From Paenibacillus_G sp049942825 (GTDB lineage: Bacteria > Bacillota > Bacilli > Paenibacillales > NBRC-103111), in assembly GCF_049942825.1 (NCBI RefSeq), contig NZ_CP187970.1, forward strand, positions 7,378,001 to 7,442,000: 64,000 bases of DNA, in the 5' to 3' direction. The notes below the pieces were generated by a model. The model made no database searches. It saw nothing but the letters and a program-made list of their open reading frames with translations, and was not told the DNA's origin. Shown piece after piece: positions 53,511 through 62,957 of the stretch. A program made the position numbers and the translations under genes. How positions within the stretch are numbered: position 1 is the stretch's first letter; the number at the start of each line of letters is the position of its first letter.

Positions 53511-54038
53511 CTAAATCTCTTTATGACTGATAATCAGGATGACGGCCGTTTCTTCGCCGATATTGTACACCGAGTGGGGAACACTGGAATGCCAGGAGAA
53601 CGTGTCGCCTTCCTCCAGCACATATTCATCTTCCCCCTGACAGGCCTTAATCATGCCCTTCATGACATAGTGCGCTTCGATGCCTTCGTGCTCGTTCATC
53701 GGCCCTTCCTCCGGCTGGCCGGGAGGGATTTCACTCAAATACAGGCGCATCCCGCCGATCTGGCCGAGATGCTCGATCTTATGCTCCCCTTTGAACAGGC
53801 TGGTTGTCCGGTCCTGCTTGCGGACCACATTCATCCGCTCTTCCTGCTTCAGCAGCAGGTAAGAGATCGGTACGTTCAGGAAGGTGGCGATCGTCTCCAG
53901 CGTCGCCAGAGACGGGGAAGTCTTGTTGTTCTCGAGCTGGCTCATGAAGCCTTGGGACAAGCCGGTCGCTTCGCACAGCTGGCCCATCGTAATGCCGCGC
54001 TTTCTTCGTATGCTTCGAATACTGCTCCCAATTTGCAT
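53511..54038 (-). CDS. XRE-cupin transcriptional regulator
   Basis: 175 residues. XRE HTH at 5-60 (LCEATGLSQGFMSQLENNKT), then a cupin domain (MNEHEGIEAHYVMKGMIKAC; EEGDTFSWHSSVPHSVYNIG). PuuR-type proteins of this shape sense small molecules and control polyamine, amino-acid or phosphonate genes. The target is not evident; potABCD is far away in the window. Monocistronic with a good terminator. Confidence 0.88.
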   Translation of the reverse strand: MQIGSSIRSIRRKRGITMGQLCEATGLSQGFMSQLENNKTSPSLATLETIATFLNVPISYLLLKQEERMNVVRKQDRTTSLFKGEHKIEHLGQIGGMRLYLSEIPPGQPEEGPMNEHEGIEAHYVMKGMIKACQGEDEYVLEEGDTFSWHSSVPHSVYNIGEETAVILIISHKEI

Positions 54039-54683
54039 AGATCCTAGTCTCCATACTGCTTTTAGTCCTATTTTATCAAATGGACCCCGATTCTAAAAGA
54101 AAAACTTATGCAAAAGCAGGCCAAATGTATCAAAAAAGCATCCTCGTGCCTATTCCGCCTGTCCGTTATGTTCTTGGAAGACCCATCCAATCGGATGAGT
54201 AATAACCGTTTGCACTTTGCCAAAAGAAGCCGACCGGGCGGGAAATCGTCGAACAACTTACCTTGTGTATCGGTCCCAAACCTGATCTTAAGCGGATGTG
54301 TCATCCGCAATTTAACGCAAAAAGGGGAGAGAACCGACCACAGTCGACCCGCCCTTACCACAGCCCGACGCCCCGAAGGAGAAGGTCCGTCAAAGCACTT
54401 ATCTCATGGAACGCGCAGCTTCCGGACGCTCTTCCCCTCATTCGGCTGCCGCGCCGGCCGACTTCACGCCCTCCACGGCCAGCCCCGCCACCGTCCGGCT
54501 CCCGGCATCGGCTGCGCCCCACTCGCGGAGCTCGGCATACGGCTGGGCTCCCGGTCCGCAGCACTCCTCGCGCAGCTGCCTCTGGCTGACGAGCCTGACG
54601 CCTATGCAGTACAGGGGCTGAGCGTATCAACCGCCCAGCCCCTGTCCCATCCGCTGCCTTCCGGATCTTTCTAAGCTCTTCGC
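54039..54683. other. Gene-poor region
   Basis: Holds the hairpins GCGGATG-TGT-CATCCGC (54292-54308) and ACAGGGGCTG/CAGCCCCTGT (about 54610-54642). The second lies beyond the stop of the next gene and may serve as its terminator, though it lacks a T-tract. Long frames here are Arg/Pro/Ser-rich without ribosome sites, so I call no gene. Confidence 0.4.
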
Positions 54684-56078
54684 TTACTGCTCCTTCGCGT
54701 CGGTGATCAGAATCTCGCCGTTATCGAAGAACACCTTCATCTTCATGCTCTCGCTGACAAAACGCACAGGCACAAGCGTAATGCCGTCCCGGATCACCGC
54801 CGGCGTATCGAGTACAGCCGCCTCCCCGTTCACCCGCGCATTCTTCTCGTCTATGACGAGCTCGATCTTCACGTCCTCCTTCGCCAGTGTGACGCGTCTC
54901 TCCGCGGCATTCCAGTCCACCTTGGCGCCAAGCGCTTCCCCGATGAAGCGGATCGGCACCATCGTCCGGCCATCCAGCGTGAAAGGCGCGACCTCCAGCG
55001 TCTGCTCCACCTCATCGACCGCCGCCACCGTGGAGTCCAGCTTCAGGGCGATCGTGCGGAAGTCCAGTGCCGAATCGTCCTTGTAATTGGAGGCCGCGTT
55101 GCCGAACTCTATCGGCTTCGAGATCACCGTGCCGTACGTCGTTTCAATCTCGACGGTGTAGTGCTGGCCGTTCTTGATCGACCTGTTGTTGTTGGCATAG
55201 AGATCGAAGGTCACGTTGCCGCTGAAGGTGCCGAGGGGCTCCTTCACATCCTTCTTGAACTCGGGCGTCATGACGGTATCTCCCTTGGTAATGCCGAGCA
55301 GCCAGCCTACACCGGCGCGGTTCGTCCGCCAGATGCCCTGGTAGGCCTCCTTGCCGTCCTTGTCGGTCGGCCGCAGGATCATCGCGAGCACCTCGGTCTT
55401 CGGCGCCAGATTCAGCTTCAGCCGGAAGTGTCCGTCCGGTGTCCCGTCCTCCCCGAAGAAGGCGACGCCTGTCTTGTCCTGGTCGAGGTCCACCCAGGAG
55501 AATTCCCGGATGGCTACGGGAGCATAGGAGCTTTCGCTGTCGTGAAAAGGCGTCACAGCCGACTTCACGGTGCCCTTGCTCGTCTCGATCTCCACGTAGT
55601 AGTACTCACCCGGCTTCATGCTGTTGTTATCCGAGGCGTACAGCTCGAGCTGCGCGATCCCCTGGAACGTGCCGAGCGTTGGCTGGAACGTGCTGTTGAG
55701 AATCTTGCCATCGCGGACAACGGCCAGCAGATGGCCGATATCTCCCGGTTGTGCCTTGAAGGTCTTCCACAGGCCGTGGTTCACGTCCGCGCCTGAGCTG
55801 TCCGCCGTCTTCAGCGTAATGGAGCGGATCTCCGTCCCGTCTCCCGCATCGATCAGCAGGGAGAGATGTCCGTCCCGGGTGCCGTCCGGCTCCGAGGTCT
55901 TGTCAAGCGAGATGCGGTCGGATTCTTTATCGAGGAAACGGAACTCCTGCACCTTCACAGGAGAAGCGGCGATCTCCGCTGCGAATGCGGGACGGTGCAC
56001 AGCCAGTCCGCCGATCAGTACGGCGCCTGCCGCGGCTGTCAGAATGCTGGTGCGAATCATTTTTAACGGTTTGTTCAT
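54684..56078 (-). CDS. Secreted protein with duplicated domain and copper-amine-oxidase-N domain
   Basis: 464 residues from the ATG at 56078 (AAGGAGG upstream). Signal peptide with cleavage near AFAAE. Two similar modules of about 150 residues follow; each opens with EF(R/S)(F/W).D, has DG(H) in its first part (RDGHLSLLI; PDGHFRLKL), G.W(R/K)T in the middle, and ends LYA.NN.S with the shared YYVEIET/YTVEIET and GTV. The last ~110 residues are the copper-amine-oxidase N-terminal fold (TMVPIRFIGEALGAKVDWNA; LVPVRFVSESMKMKV). Likely wall- or surface-associated; function unknown. Confidence 0.82.
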   Translation of the reverse strand: MNKPLKMIRTSILTAAAGAVLIGGLAVHRPAFAAEIAASPVKVQEFRFLDKESDRISLDKTSEPDGTRDGHLSLLIDAGDGTEIRSITLKTADSSGADVNHGLWKTFKAQPGDIGHLLAVVRDGKILNSTFQPTLGTFQGIAQLELYASDNNSMKPGEYYYVEIETSKGTVKSAVTPFHDSESSYAPVAIREFSWVDLDQDKTGVAFFGEDGTPDGHFRLKLNLAPKTEVLAMILRPTDKDGKEAYQGIWRTNRAGVGWLLGITKGDTVMTPEFKKDVKEPLGTFSGNVTFDLYANNNRSIKNGQHYTVEIETTYGTVISKPIEFGNAASNYKDDSALDFRTIALKLDSTVAAVDEVEQTLEVAPFTLDGRTMVPIRFIGEALGAKVDWNAAERRVTLAKEDVKIELVIDEKNARVNGEAAVLDTPAVIRDGITLVPVRFVSESMKMKVFFDNGEILITDAKEQ

Positions 56079-56318
56079 ATCGGGTGGCCTCCTTGGGGCT
56101 TGCAGCATTTTCTTGTAATGAAGTTCCCCTATCATACGGAATCCCTTCGTCATATGACCAGTGACCGGCATCATGTCCTTCGTCACAATCCCCCAAAGTG
56201 TGAAAAATTTCACCTTTTTTTCTAAAGCAATCTTAAGCCATTTCGACAAACATTTCGGAACCTATCTGTTATAGTAGTCTTCATCATCCATCACACCTTG
56301 GAACCATGGAGGCCTATT

Positions 56319-56453
56319 ATGACGATTACCCTGAAAGTGGAAGATGTCATCCGGCAGCTTGGCCTGAGCCAGGAAGCCTGGAACCGTCTCGCCGAACTCA
56401 CCCCCGAGCCGCTTGAGCTGAACCGGCCGATAGCCGAACCGTCAGCCGAGTAA
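56319..56453 (+). CDS. Short 44-residue ORF
   Basis: Starts MTITLKVEDVIRQLGLSQEA and ends NRPIAEPSAE. GGAGG lies seven bases before the ATG, and a TATAGT box lies about 45 bases upstream. The protein is acidic with an amphipathic helix. No family recognised; called from signals and plausible composition only. Confidence 0.45.
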   Translation: MTITLKVEDVIRQLGLSQEAWNRLAELTPEPLELNRPIAEPSAE

Positions 56454-56952
56454 CCTCTCCGCTTGCCCCCTTAAACGGTCATCCCCAACGGGAGACATAC
56501 CACGCCTGCAAGGCTCCTTTTTTCAAGCGTCCCATCCTCACAGCCCCACCTTGAACGTTCATCCCGTACACGGATTGCCGCCCATCTTTGATCACCCTCC
56601 GCATGACCTGCCGGATCTCTGCGATCTTCATCCTGCCGCTGCTCGTCTCCCTGTAATACCGTTCCGATGAGAGAGAAAAGGCACGTTCCGCATGATGTCG
56701 ATAACGGTTCAAGCCCGGGCGAGCACCTCACCAGTTCCACCCACATGTTCGTTATACCGCATTTCTGCCCCCCTCCTCCTTTTGCGCTCGTCGTTGGATG
56801 CTCTTACTCCTCAACTAATCCCCTGTTACAAGGGCGCTTCCGGAGGGATCAGTGGGAGGAGACGCGGCGGGCCATCTTGGTCCTATGCTGTCTGGCCGTA
56901 ACGTATGGCGAATGGCTGATCATCAGCTGGCTGCCAGATCGGTCTGAGTGCA
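56454..56952. other. Gene-poor region
   Basis: A minus-strand frame at 56479-56712 (77 codons, TTG start, ending QAWYVSRWG) is open but has no ribosome site; I leave it uncalled. Nothing else stands out. Confidence 0.35.
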
Positions 56953-56987
56953 TAAAAAAAGAGCAGCGGCTGTAGGCCCGTGCTCTT
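56953..56987 (-). terminator. Terminator of the pilus operon
   Basis: AAGAGCACGG / CCGCTGCTCTT stem followed by TTTTTATG on the minus strand, 33 bases past the last gene. Confidence 0.8.
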
Positions 56988-57019
56988 GGATTCATAGAAT
57001 TTCCTAGCCGCGCAATCCC

Positions 57020-57721
57020 TCAGGACTGTGGAACGGCGCTCTGCGCTTCAGCCGGAGCCTTGGCCGGATCGGCCGGCGGAGCCGTCTTCGTCTCCCCCGC
57101 TTTCGCCTGCTTCGCATCTGCCGGTTTCGCGGCGGAAGCATCGAAGTAAGCTTTGAACGAGATATGGACGGAAAGCTCCTTCGCATTGTCGACAGGCGTA
57201 GCCGAGCTCCGGTTCATCGGGATATTCCCGTAATCTACGGAGTCGATGTGGGTCAGCCGGGGAAGCTGCTGCAGCCGCTCAATCACTTCCTTCACCTGCA
57301 CATAGGTACCGGACACTTCCAGCTTGGCCTCTACCATGTGTACGTTCGGAAACAAAGGGTCCTTGCTCTTCAGCAGCGTCTGCAGGTCGTTCTTGGCCGT
57401 CTTGCTGAAGGTTACCGAGTTGATCTTCGCCTGGGCGTCCTTCTCGATCTGCCGGAGATCCACGGTCAGCTTCTCCACGCTATCCCCCGGAGGCAGCCCC
57501 GCTTGAACCGCTTCCGTCGACATCGTCGATTTGGCCTGCTCCTTCTCCTTCACCTTCTTCTCGAGAATCCCGAGCTGCTTCTGCAGGGTGCCGATCTCCG
57601 ACCGGTTGGCCTCCAGAGTATCGTTCGACGGCTTCAGCACAAAGGAATAGCAGGCGAACAGAATCAAAAAAAGTGCGGCGAAGCCAAGCAGCAGCAGATT
57701 GTTATTTGTCTTGTTTGGCAT
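57020..57721 (-). CDS. pilO: Type IV pilus inner-membrane protein PilO
   Basis: 233 residues from the ATG at 57721 (GGGGGAGGG upstream). One helix (LLLLGFAALFLILFACYSFV), a coiled coil (about 35-65), then the ferredoxin-like domain with VKEVIERLQQLPRLTHIDSV. The tail is Ala/Pro/Lys-rich. PilO binds PilN and aligns the pilus motor. It overlaps the PilM-PilN gene by 20 bases and is last in the operon. Confidence 0.87.
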   Translation of the reverse strand: MPNKTNNNLLLLGFAALFLILFACYSFVLKPSNDTLEANRSEIGTLQKQLGILEKKVKEKEQAKSTMSTEAVQAGLPPGDSVEKLTVDLRQIEKDAQAKINSVTFSKTAKNDLQTLLKSKDPLFPNVHMVEAKLEVSGTYVQVKEVIERLQQLPRLTHIDSVDYGNIPMNRSSATPVDNAKELSVHISFKAYFDASAAKPADAKQAKAGETKTAPPADPAKAPAEAQSAVPQS

Positions 57722-59357
57722 TCGTGCCCTCCCCCTTCTGTCCTTCTTCCACTTCCTCTGCAACCGTATAGACCGCACGGTACGTTGTATTCACGACCTT
57801 CTTCACCGGAGCCGGCGCTGCGGCCGGAGGCGGCATCACTACCATCCCATCGCCTTGTGCCGGGTCCGTCACCGTGATCGGTGCTCCTGGTGCCGGTCGC
57901 TGAGGTATGGCCGGGCTCTCCTCGCTGTAGGAGACGGCGGTGATCGACTGCATGAACGAAGCCGCGCCGAAAGGCAGCTCGCGAAGCTTGCCCAGGTAGA
58001 TGGAAGCGTCGTCCATCGACTTGAAGTCGACCGTGATGTTGAGCTTCTCTTCCCCTTTATAAGCCAGGGAATAGATCAACCCGCCCTGCGGAATCCCCTC
58101 CGTTACAGCCCTAATCGTCTTCGACACATCCACCTTCGCTCCACCGATGGCTTCCACCGCCCCCGCCGGATTATCTCCGGTGCCCGACAGCTGCTTCAAC
58201 TGCGCTTGTACCGCGGCCTGCTTGGCGTTCAGTTCGTGGATAGTCTCGAGATCCGCGTCGATCTGCTTCTGGTTATCGAGATAGACGTAGGTGATTCCCG
58301 CCGCTCCGGCGGTCCAGGCCAGCAGCAGCGTACCCGTCATGACGATCCGCAGCGCTCGGCGGGGGTCCTTCCGGCTGCCCGGCAGCAGATTGATCCGCTT
58401 CGTCGCTTTGTCCTGCAGCGCCAATCCGATGCCGATCCCGTAAGGGTTCAGGCCTTCCATGCCTGCGGCCGGCTTGTCCGAGAGTGCGTCGAAGTCGAAG
58501 GTGCGGACCGAGATCTCGGTCATCGTCGCCTTCAGTCCCTCGAACAGCTGCATCCGTCCTTCGCCCGACCCGGTGACGATGATGTCGACAATCCGGCTGG
58601 CCCCTTCGCGGATGCTGTACTGGTAGAAGCTCAGAATCCGGGAAAGCTCGGCGGTGATCTCGGGAATCTGGTCCTGCGTCAGCCCTTGGCCGGCCCCGCC
58701 TTCCGCCGCGAGCGGATCAACGGCGTAGGGATCCAGCAGGGAAATCGTCCGCATGAACACCGGATTGCCGTTATGGAACAGATAGATCTCCAGCTGCGCT
58801 TCGTCCAGCGAGATCAGCATCGTCTCTTCCAGCTTCTCGAACTGCTGGTTCTGGATCGCGCGGGCCAGGGCAAAAGCCGAGATCTCGGCATCCTTGACCT
58901 TCACCCCCGCTTCCTCCAGCACGCCCACATAGCTGTCGATCAGCTTGCGGGACGCGGCATAGACGAGCACCGTCGTGCCCTCGTCGTCCGAATCGACGGG
59001 AATAAAGTCATAGACCGGATCTTCGAACGGCAGCCGCAGCGCGGTCTCGACCTCGAGCTCAACCAGCCCGCGCAGCTCGCTGGCCTTTGTGCTGCCGATC
59101 CGCATTTTGCGGATGATGATCTGCGATGTAGGAATGGACAGGATCGCCGAAGCGCCCTTGAGCTTCTCCTGGTGGACCCACCGCTGGACTTCCTGTCTCA
59201 ACAGCTCCTCATCCACGATCTGATCTTCCACAATCGTGCCCTGCGAAAGCTTCAGGGTACCGCGGCTGGCTGCCTTGTTCTTCTTGACCTGAATATAGCG
59301 GAATCCGCCCGAATCGACCGTAATTCCGATTTGTTTGCCTCCGAATGGTAACATCAT
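57702..59357 (-). CDS. pilM: PilM-PilN fusion protein of the type IV pilus
   Basis: 551 residues from the ATG at 59357. Residues 1 to about 335 form an actin-like PilM (IGITVDSGGFRYIQVKKNKA; LVELEVETALRLPFEDPVYD; SRIVDIIVTGSGEGRMQLFE). Then INLLPGSRKDPRRALRIVM begins a PilN: one helix (VMTGTLLLAWTAGAAGITYV), a coiled coil, a compact domain, and a Pro-rich tail. INLLP is the PilM-binding motif of PilN, here tethered to PilM in one chain. Followed by PilO. Confidence 0.88.
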   Translation of the reverse strand: MMLPFGGKQIGITVDSGGFRYIQVKKNKAASRGTLKLSQGTIVEDQIVDEELLRQEVQRWVHQEKLKGASAILSIPTSQIIIRKMRIGSTKASELRGLVELEVETALRLPFEDPVYDFIPVDSDDEGTTVLVYAASRKLIDSYVGVLEEAGVKVKDAEISAFALARAIQNQQFEKLEETMLISLDEAQLEIYLFHNGNPVFMRTISLLDPYAVDPLAAEGGAGQGLTQDQIPEITAELSRILSFYQYSIREGASRIVDIIVTGSGEGRMQLFEGLKATMTEISVRTFDFDALSDKPAAGMEGLNPYGIGIGLALQDKATKRINLLPGSRKDPRRALRIVMTGTLLLAWTAGAAGITYVYLDNQKQIDADLETIHELNAKQAAVQAQLKQLSGTGDNPAGAVEAIGGAKVDVSKTIRAVTEGIPQGGLIYSLAYKGEEKLNITVDFKSMDDASIYLGKLRELPFGAASFMQSITAVSYSEESPAIPQRPAPGAPITVTDPAQGDGMVVMPPPAAAPAPVKKVVNTTYRAVYTVAEEVEEGQKGEGTNAKQDK

Positions 59358-59372
59358 GTTCACCCCCTATGG

Positions 59373-60140
59373 TTATCCGATTAGCGTTACATATGCTTCG
59401 ATGAGATCCGCCCCGTAAGCATAGGCGATCAGCGCACCCGCGGCCAGGTAAGGGCCGAAGGGAATATGCTGCTTCGGCTTCACCAGCTTCAGCAGCATCA
59501 GCGTGCCGCCGACCAGCGAACCGAGCAGACAAGCGAGTATAAAAGCAAGCAGAATCTTCGGCAGGCCCAGCGCAAAGCCGAAGACGATCATCAGCTTCGC
59601 GTCGCCCATGCCCATGCCGCCCCGGGAGGCCAGTGCCACGAGAATGATGATGCCTCCTCCGGCAGCCGCCCCGAGCAGGGCGGTACCGAGGGCACTCCAG
59701 CCTTGTGCTGCGCCGGAGAGCAGGGTCGCCCCCGCCACCAGCGGGAAGAAGAACAGGAGCACCTTGTTCGGGATGAGCATGTACTTCAGATCCGAAACGG
59801 TGATGATCACGGAGAGGCTGACCAGCAGTGCGCCGGCCAGCGCTTCCCAGCTCCACCCATGCAGCGTATACACCCACACCAGCAGCCCACCTGTCGCCAG
59901 CTCCCCGAGCGGGTACAGCGCGGATACCGGGGTGCCGCAGTGGCAGCAGCGGCCCCTCGAGAGCAGCCAGCTCAGCACCGGCACCAGATCCCGCGGACGC
60001 AGCTGTGTGCTGCAGTTCGGGCAGGCCGACGGCGGATGGATGATGGATTCCTTCGCCGGCACGCGCAGCGCGACGACGTTATAGAACGAGCCGAGCGTGA
60101 CTCCCAGCAGGAAGATGTAAGCGATGATGAGCGTTGTCAT
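59373..60140 (-). CDS. pilD: Prepilin peptidase PilD
   Basis: 255 residues and about seven to eight helices. The zinc-type Cys motifs CPNC...CCHC of the N-terminal methylase part are present. The aspartyl protease dyad sits in VSDLKYMLIPN and GMGMGDAKLM. It cleaves the leader of the pilin encoded 68 bases upstream and probably methylates the new N-terminus. GGAGG lies before the ATG... as read on the minus strand (GGTTCCC nearby is weaker). Confidence 0.92.
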   Translation of the reverse strand: MTTLIIAYIFLLGVTLGSFYNVVALRVPAKESIIHPPSACPNCSTQLRPRDLVPVLSWLLSRGRCCHCGTPVSALYPLGELATGGLLVWVYTLHGWSWEALAGALLVSLSVIITVSDLKYMLIPNKVLLFFFPLVAGATLLSGAAQGWSALGTALLGAAAGGGIIILVALASRGGMGMGDAKLMIVFGFALGLPKILLAFILACLLGSLVGGTLMLLKLVKPKQHIPFGPYLAAGALIAYAYGADLIEAYVTLIG

Positions 60141-60208
60141 GGGAACCTCCGCTTCTGTATGTCATGAAAGAGGAACCGGGAGACCCGATTCCTTGGTTGG
60201 GTGGATTA

Positions 60209-60634
60209 TTAGTTACGTGAAAGAAGATCAGCTGCTAGAATTGGTTCCAATGGTTGATTGGTAGTGTCATCCAAGACAACATCTCTAATGTCCCCAGCAT
60301 TAAATCTAACAAGGGTAGTAGTTTCATCTAAGGTGATACCTGTGCTTGGCAATGTTATCCCAGTTTGCAAAAAGTCTGCATCAATCAAATTCTCTAAAGT
60401 AATTTGGTTGTCATCCCCAATTTCTCCACCAGAGGTAATGAACAGCCTTGAAGCATCATATATTTGCCGAGCAGTTGCTCGATTGGAGTTAGTCTCTGAG
60501 TTATCGATAATACGACCAATCATCGGTACAGCAATCGCAGCAATAATCCCGAGAATCACGATAACAGCCAGGAGCTCGATCAGCGTAAAGCCTTTTTCTT
60601 CTTTCTTGAACCGCTTCAGCACGGACTTCATCAT
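60209..60634 (-). CDS. pilA: Type IV major pilin
   Basis: 141 residues from the ATG at 60634, with TTGGAGG upstream. Leader MMKSVLKRFKKEEKG, cleavage before FTLIELLAVIVILGIIAAIA, Glu at mature position 5. The C-terminal region (Asn/Asp/Thr-rich, no Cys pair) forms the exposed surface. Its DNA is clearly more AT-rich than the neighbouring pil genes, which suggests exchange of the surface-coding part. Confidence 0.93.
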   Translation of the reverse strand: MMKSVLKRFKKEEKGFTLIELLAVIVILGIIAAIAVPMIGRIIDNSETNSNRATARQIYDASRLFITSGGEIGDDNQITLENLIDADFLQTGITLPSTGITLDETTTLVRFNAGDIRDVVLDDTTNQPLEPILAADLLSRN

Positions 60635-60687
60635 AATAAATTCCTCCAATGTGTAATAAATAGATTGATGTATGATAACAAGTGCGG

Positions 60688-61893
60688 TTATCCAATATTG
60701 GAATACATGCTGAACATCGGCAGCATAATCGCGGCAACGATGGTTCCCACCACGCCGGCCAGGAAAACCAGCAGCAATGGCTCAATCAGCGATTTCAGCC
60801 GGTCAACCGTATTCTCCACTTCCATCTCGTAGAAGTCGGCCACCTTCTCCAGCATCTGGTCCAGCGCCCCGGTCTCTTCCCCAATGGCGATCATCTGCGT
60901 GACCATAGGGGGGAACACCCAGGCCTTCTTCAGCGGCTCCGACAACGGCCGGCCCTGCTGCAGGGAATCCATCGAGTTCCGGATGAATCCGCCGATGACC
61001 TTGTTGCCGACCACCGACTCCACGATGTGGAGGGACTGCAGGATCGGCACCGAGCTGGAGTACAGCGACGACAGGGTCCGCGTCATGAGAGCGATCGAAC
61101 CCTTTTGCTTCAGCTTGCCGAATACCGGCACCTTCAGCTGGAGATAATCCAAAGCATAAGCACCGTTCTCCGTGCGTCGTGCGGTAATGAAGGCCACCAC
61201 CAGAGCCAGGACGCCCAGCACCCAGTACCACCACTGGTGCTCAATGCTGTTGCTCACGGCCAGAACCATACGGGTGACCAGCGGCAGCTCGGCGTTCATC
61301 GACTCGAACATCGAGACGAACTGCGGCACGACCGCTTTGAGCAGGTAGACGACCGCGGCGATGGCCAGGAAGCCAACGACCAACGGATACGTCATCGCGG
61401 ACTTGATCTTCTCCCGGGTGACGTGCTCTTTCTCGAAGAAGCGGGCCAGCCGGTCTAGAGTCCCCTCGAGGTCACCGGTCTCTTCACCGGCCCGCACCAT
61501 GTTCACGAACATCGGCGGAAAGATCCGTTTGTGCTCCTGCACGGCGTGGGAGAAGGTCAAACCTCTTACCAGGGAGCCGCTGACCTCATGCAGCGTCTTG
61601 CGCAGCGGCTTGCTCTCGGATTGCTCCGCCAGGATGTTCACCGCTTCGACGATGGAGACCCCTGCACGGATCAGCGTAGCCAGCTGGCGGAGGAACATAA
61701 TGAAGTGGGCCGGTTTGACCGGGTTCCCGATATAGATCTCCGTCGACAGCAGCTGATTCTGCTGCGGCTTCAGCGAGAGGACCATCAGTCCCTGCTTGCG
61801 GAGCTCCTCCACCGCGGAGGACTTGTCCATCGCGGTCAGCGTCCCCTTCAGGGTTTTGCTGCCCCGCCGGGCTTGATAGACGAACTGCGGCAT
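60688..61893 (-). CDS. pilC: Type IV pilus platform protein PilC
   Basis: 401 residues, two GspF domains and three helices. FIMFLRQLATLIRAGVSIVE, MVRAGEETGDLEGTLDRLA and the repeated form MIAIGEETGALDQMLEKVA are family hallmarks. Inner-membrane base on which PilB and PilT act. Its ATG overlaps the PilT stop (TGATG). Confidence 0.94.
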   Translation of the reverse strand: MPQFVYQARRGSKTLKGTLTAMDKSSAVEELRKQGLMVLSLKPQQNQLLSTEIYIGNPVKPAHFIMFLRQLATLIRAGVSIVEAVNILAEQSESKPLRKTLHEVSGSLVRGLTFSHAVQEHKRIFPPMFVNMVRAGEETGDLEGTLDRLARFFEKEHVTREKIKSAMTYPLVVGFLAIAAVVYLLKAVVPQFVSMFESMNAELPLVTRMVLAVSNSIEHQWWYWVLGVLALVVAFITARRTENGAYALDYLQLKVPVFGKLKQKGSIALMTRTLSSLYSSSVPILQSLHIVESVVGNKVIGGFIRNSMDSLQQGRPLSEPLKKAWVFPPMVTQMIAIGEETGALDQMLEKVADFYEMEVENTVDRLKSLIEPLLLVFLAGVVGTIVAAIMLPMFSMYSNIG

Positions 61894-62939
61894 CAGGCAC
61901 CGCCTTCCTGCAGATACGCCTTGGCGGCCAGCGGATCAACCAGCCCCTGCTGGAGCTGCTCCTTGATCGCCATGTCCATCGTATGCATGCCCTGCAGGCG
62001 TCCGGTCTGCATGACGCTCTTGATCTGATGCACCTTCTCCGTGCGGATCAGGTTCGCCACCGCCGGCGTGTTCATCATGATCTCGGTGACGCAGGTCCGG
62101 CCTTCGCCGCGGGGTCTAGGCAGCAGCCGCTGGGACACGACGCCGACCAGGACGGCGGCCAGCTGGATGCGGATCTGCCCCTGCTGGTGGGCCGGGAACG
62201 CGTCGATGATCCGGTCGATCGTCTGCGGCGCGTCCGTCGTGTGCAGCGTGGCGAACACGAGATGCCCGGTTTCTGCTGCAGTCACCGCCGCGGTGATCGT
62301 CTCCAGGTCACGCATCTCGCCGACGAGGATGACGTCCGGATCCTGGCGGAGCACCGCCCTCAGCCCGTCCGCGAAGCTGCGGGTGTCGCTGCCGACTTCC
62401 CGCTGGTTGATCACCGACGAGCCGTGCTTATGCAGGAACTCGATCGGATCCTCGAGCGTGACGATGTGCTTGCGCTGCGTTTTGTTAATATGGTTGATCA
62501 ATGCCGCGAGCGTAGAGGACTTCCCGCTCCCCGTCGGTCCAGTCACGAGCACAAGACCGTGCGGCCTCTGTGCCAAGGACTGTACCGCCGGCGGCAGTCG
62601 CAGCTCCTCGAGCGTCGGAATCTTCGCCGGAATGGTCCGTGCGGCAAGCGACACCTTACCCCGCTGCCTGTAAGCGTTGACCCGGTACCGGGACAGCCCT
62701 TCGACTTCATAGGAAAAGTCGACCTCTCCCGTCCGGCCGAAGCGATCCGCCTGGTCCGGCGTCAACACGGCCAGAATCATGCTGGAGGTATCCTCGGCGG
62801 TTAATGGCGAACCTTCCAGCGGAAGCAGACTTCCATGTACCCGGAGTACAGGGGGGGCTCCCGCAGTGATGTGCAAGTCGGAAGCTCCGCGTTCGTGAGC
62901 CGTCCGCAGCAGTTCGTTGAATGTATGCAAGTTAGACAT
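61893..62939 (-). CDS. pilT: Pilus retraction ATPase PilT
   Basis: 348 residues. Walker A GPTGSGKSS, Asp box TLEDPIEFLH, Walker B DVILVGEMRD, His box TGHLVFATLHTTDAP. AGLIGTN-like end is absent; the gene ends KAYLQEGGA. Drives pilus retraction and twitching. AAGGAG precedes the ATG; 18 bases separate it from pilB. Confidence 0.95.
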   Translation of the reverse strand: MSNLHTFNELLRTAHERGASDLHITAGAPPVLRVHGSLLPLEGSPLTAEDTSSMILAVLTPDQADRFGRTGEVDFSYEVEGLSRYRVNAYRQRGKVSLAARTIPAKIPTLEELRLPPAVQSLAQRPHGLVLVTGPTGSGKSSTLAALINHINKTQRKHIVTLEDPIEFLHKHGSSVINQREVGSDTRSFADGLRAVLRQDPDVILVGEMRDLETITAAVTAAETGHLVFATLHTTDAPQTIDRIIDAFPAHQQGQIRIQLAAVLVGVVSQRLLPRPRGEGRTCVTEIMMNTPAVANLIRTEKVHQIKSVMQTGRLQGMHTMDMAIKEQLQQGLVDPLAAKAYLQEGGA

Positions 62940-62957
62940 CTGGTGGCTCCTTCCCGC

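Noticed and set aside
54108..54674. 188-codon open frame on the plus strand
   Set aside because: Ser/Arg/Pro-rich after the first third and no ribosome site; typical of a chance frame in GC-rich DNA.
56479..56712. 77-codon minus-strand frame (MKIAEIRQVMRRVIKDG inside)
   Set aside because: The composition looks partly natural, but there is no ribosome site at the TTG or at the internal ATG and no recognised homologue.
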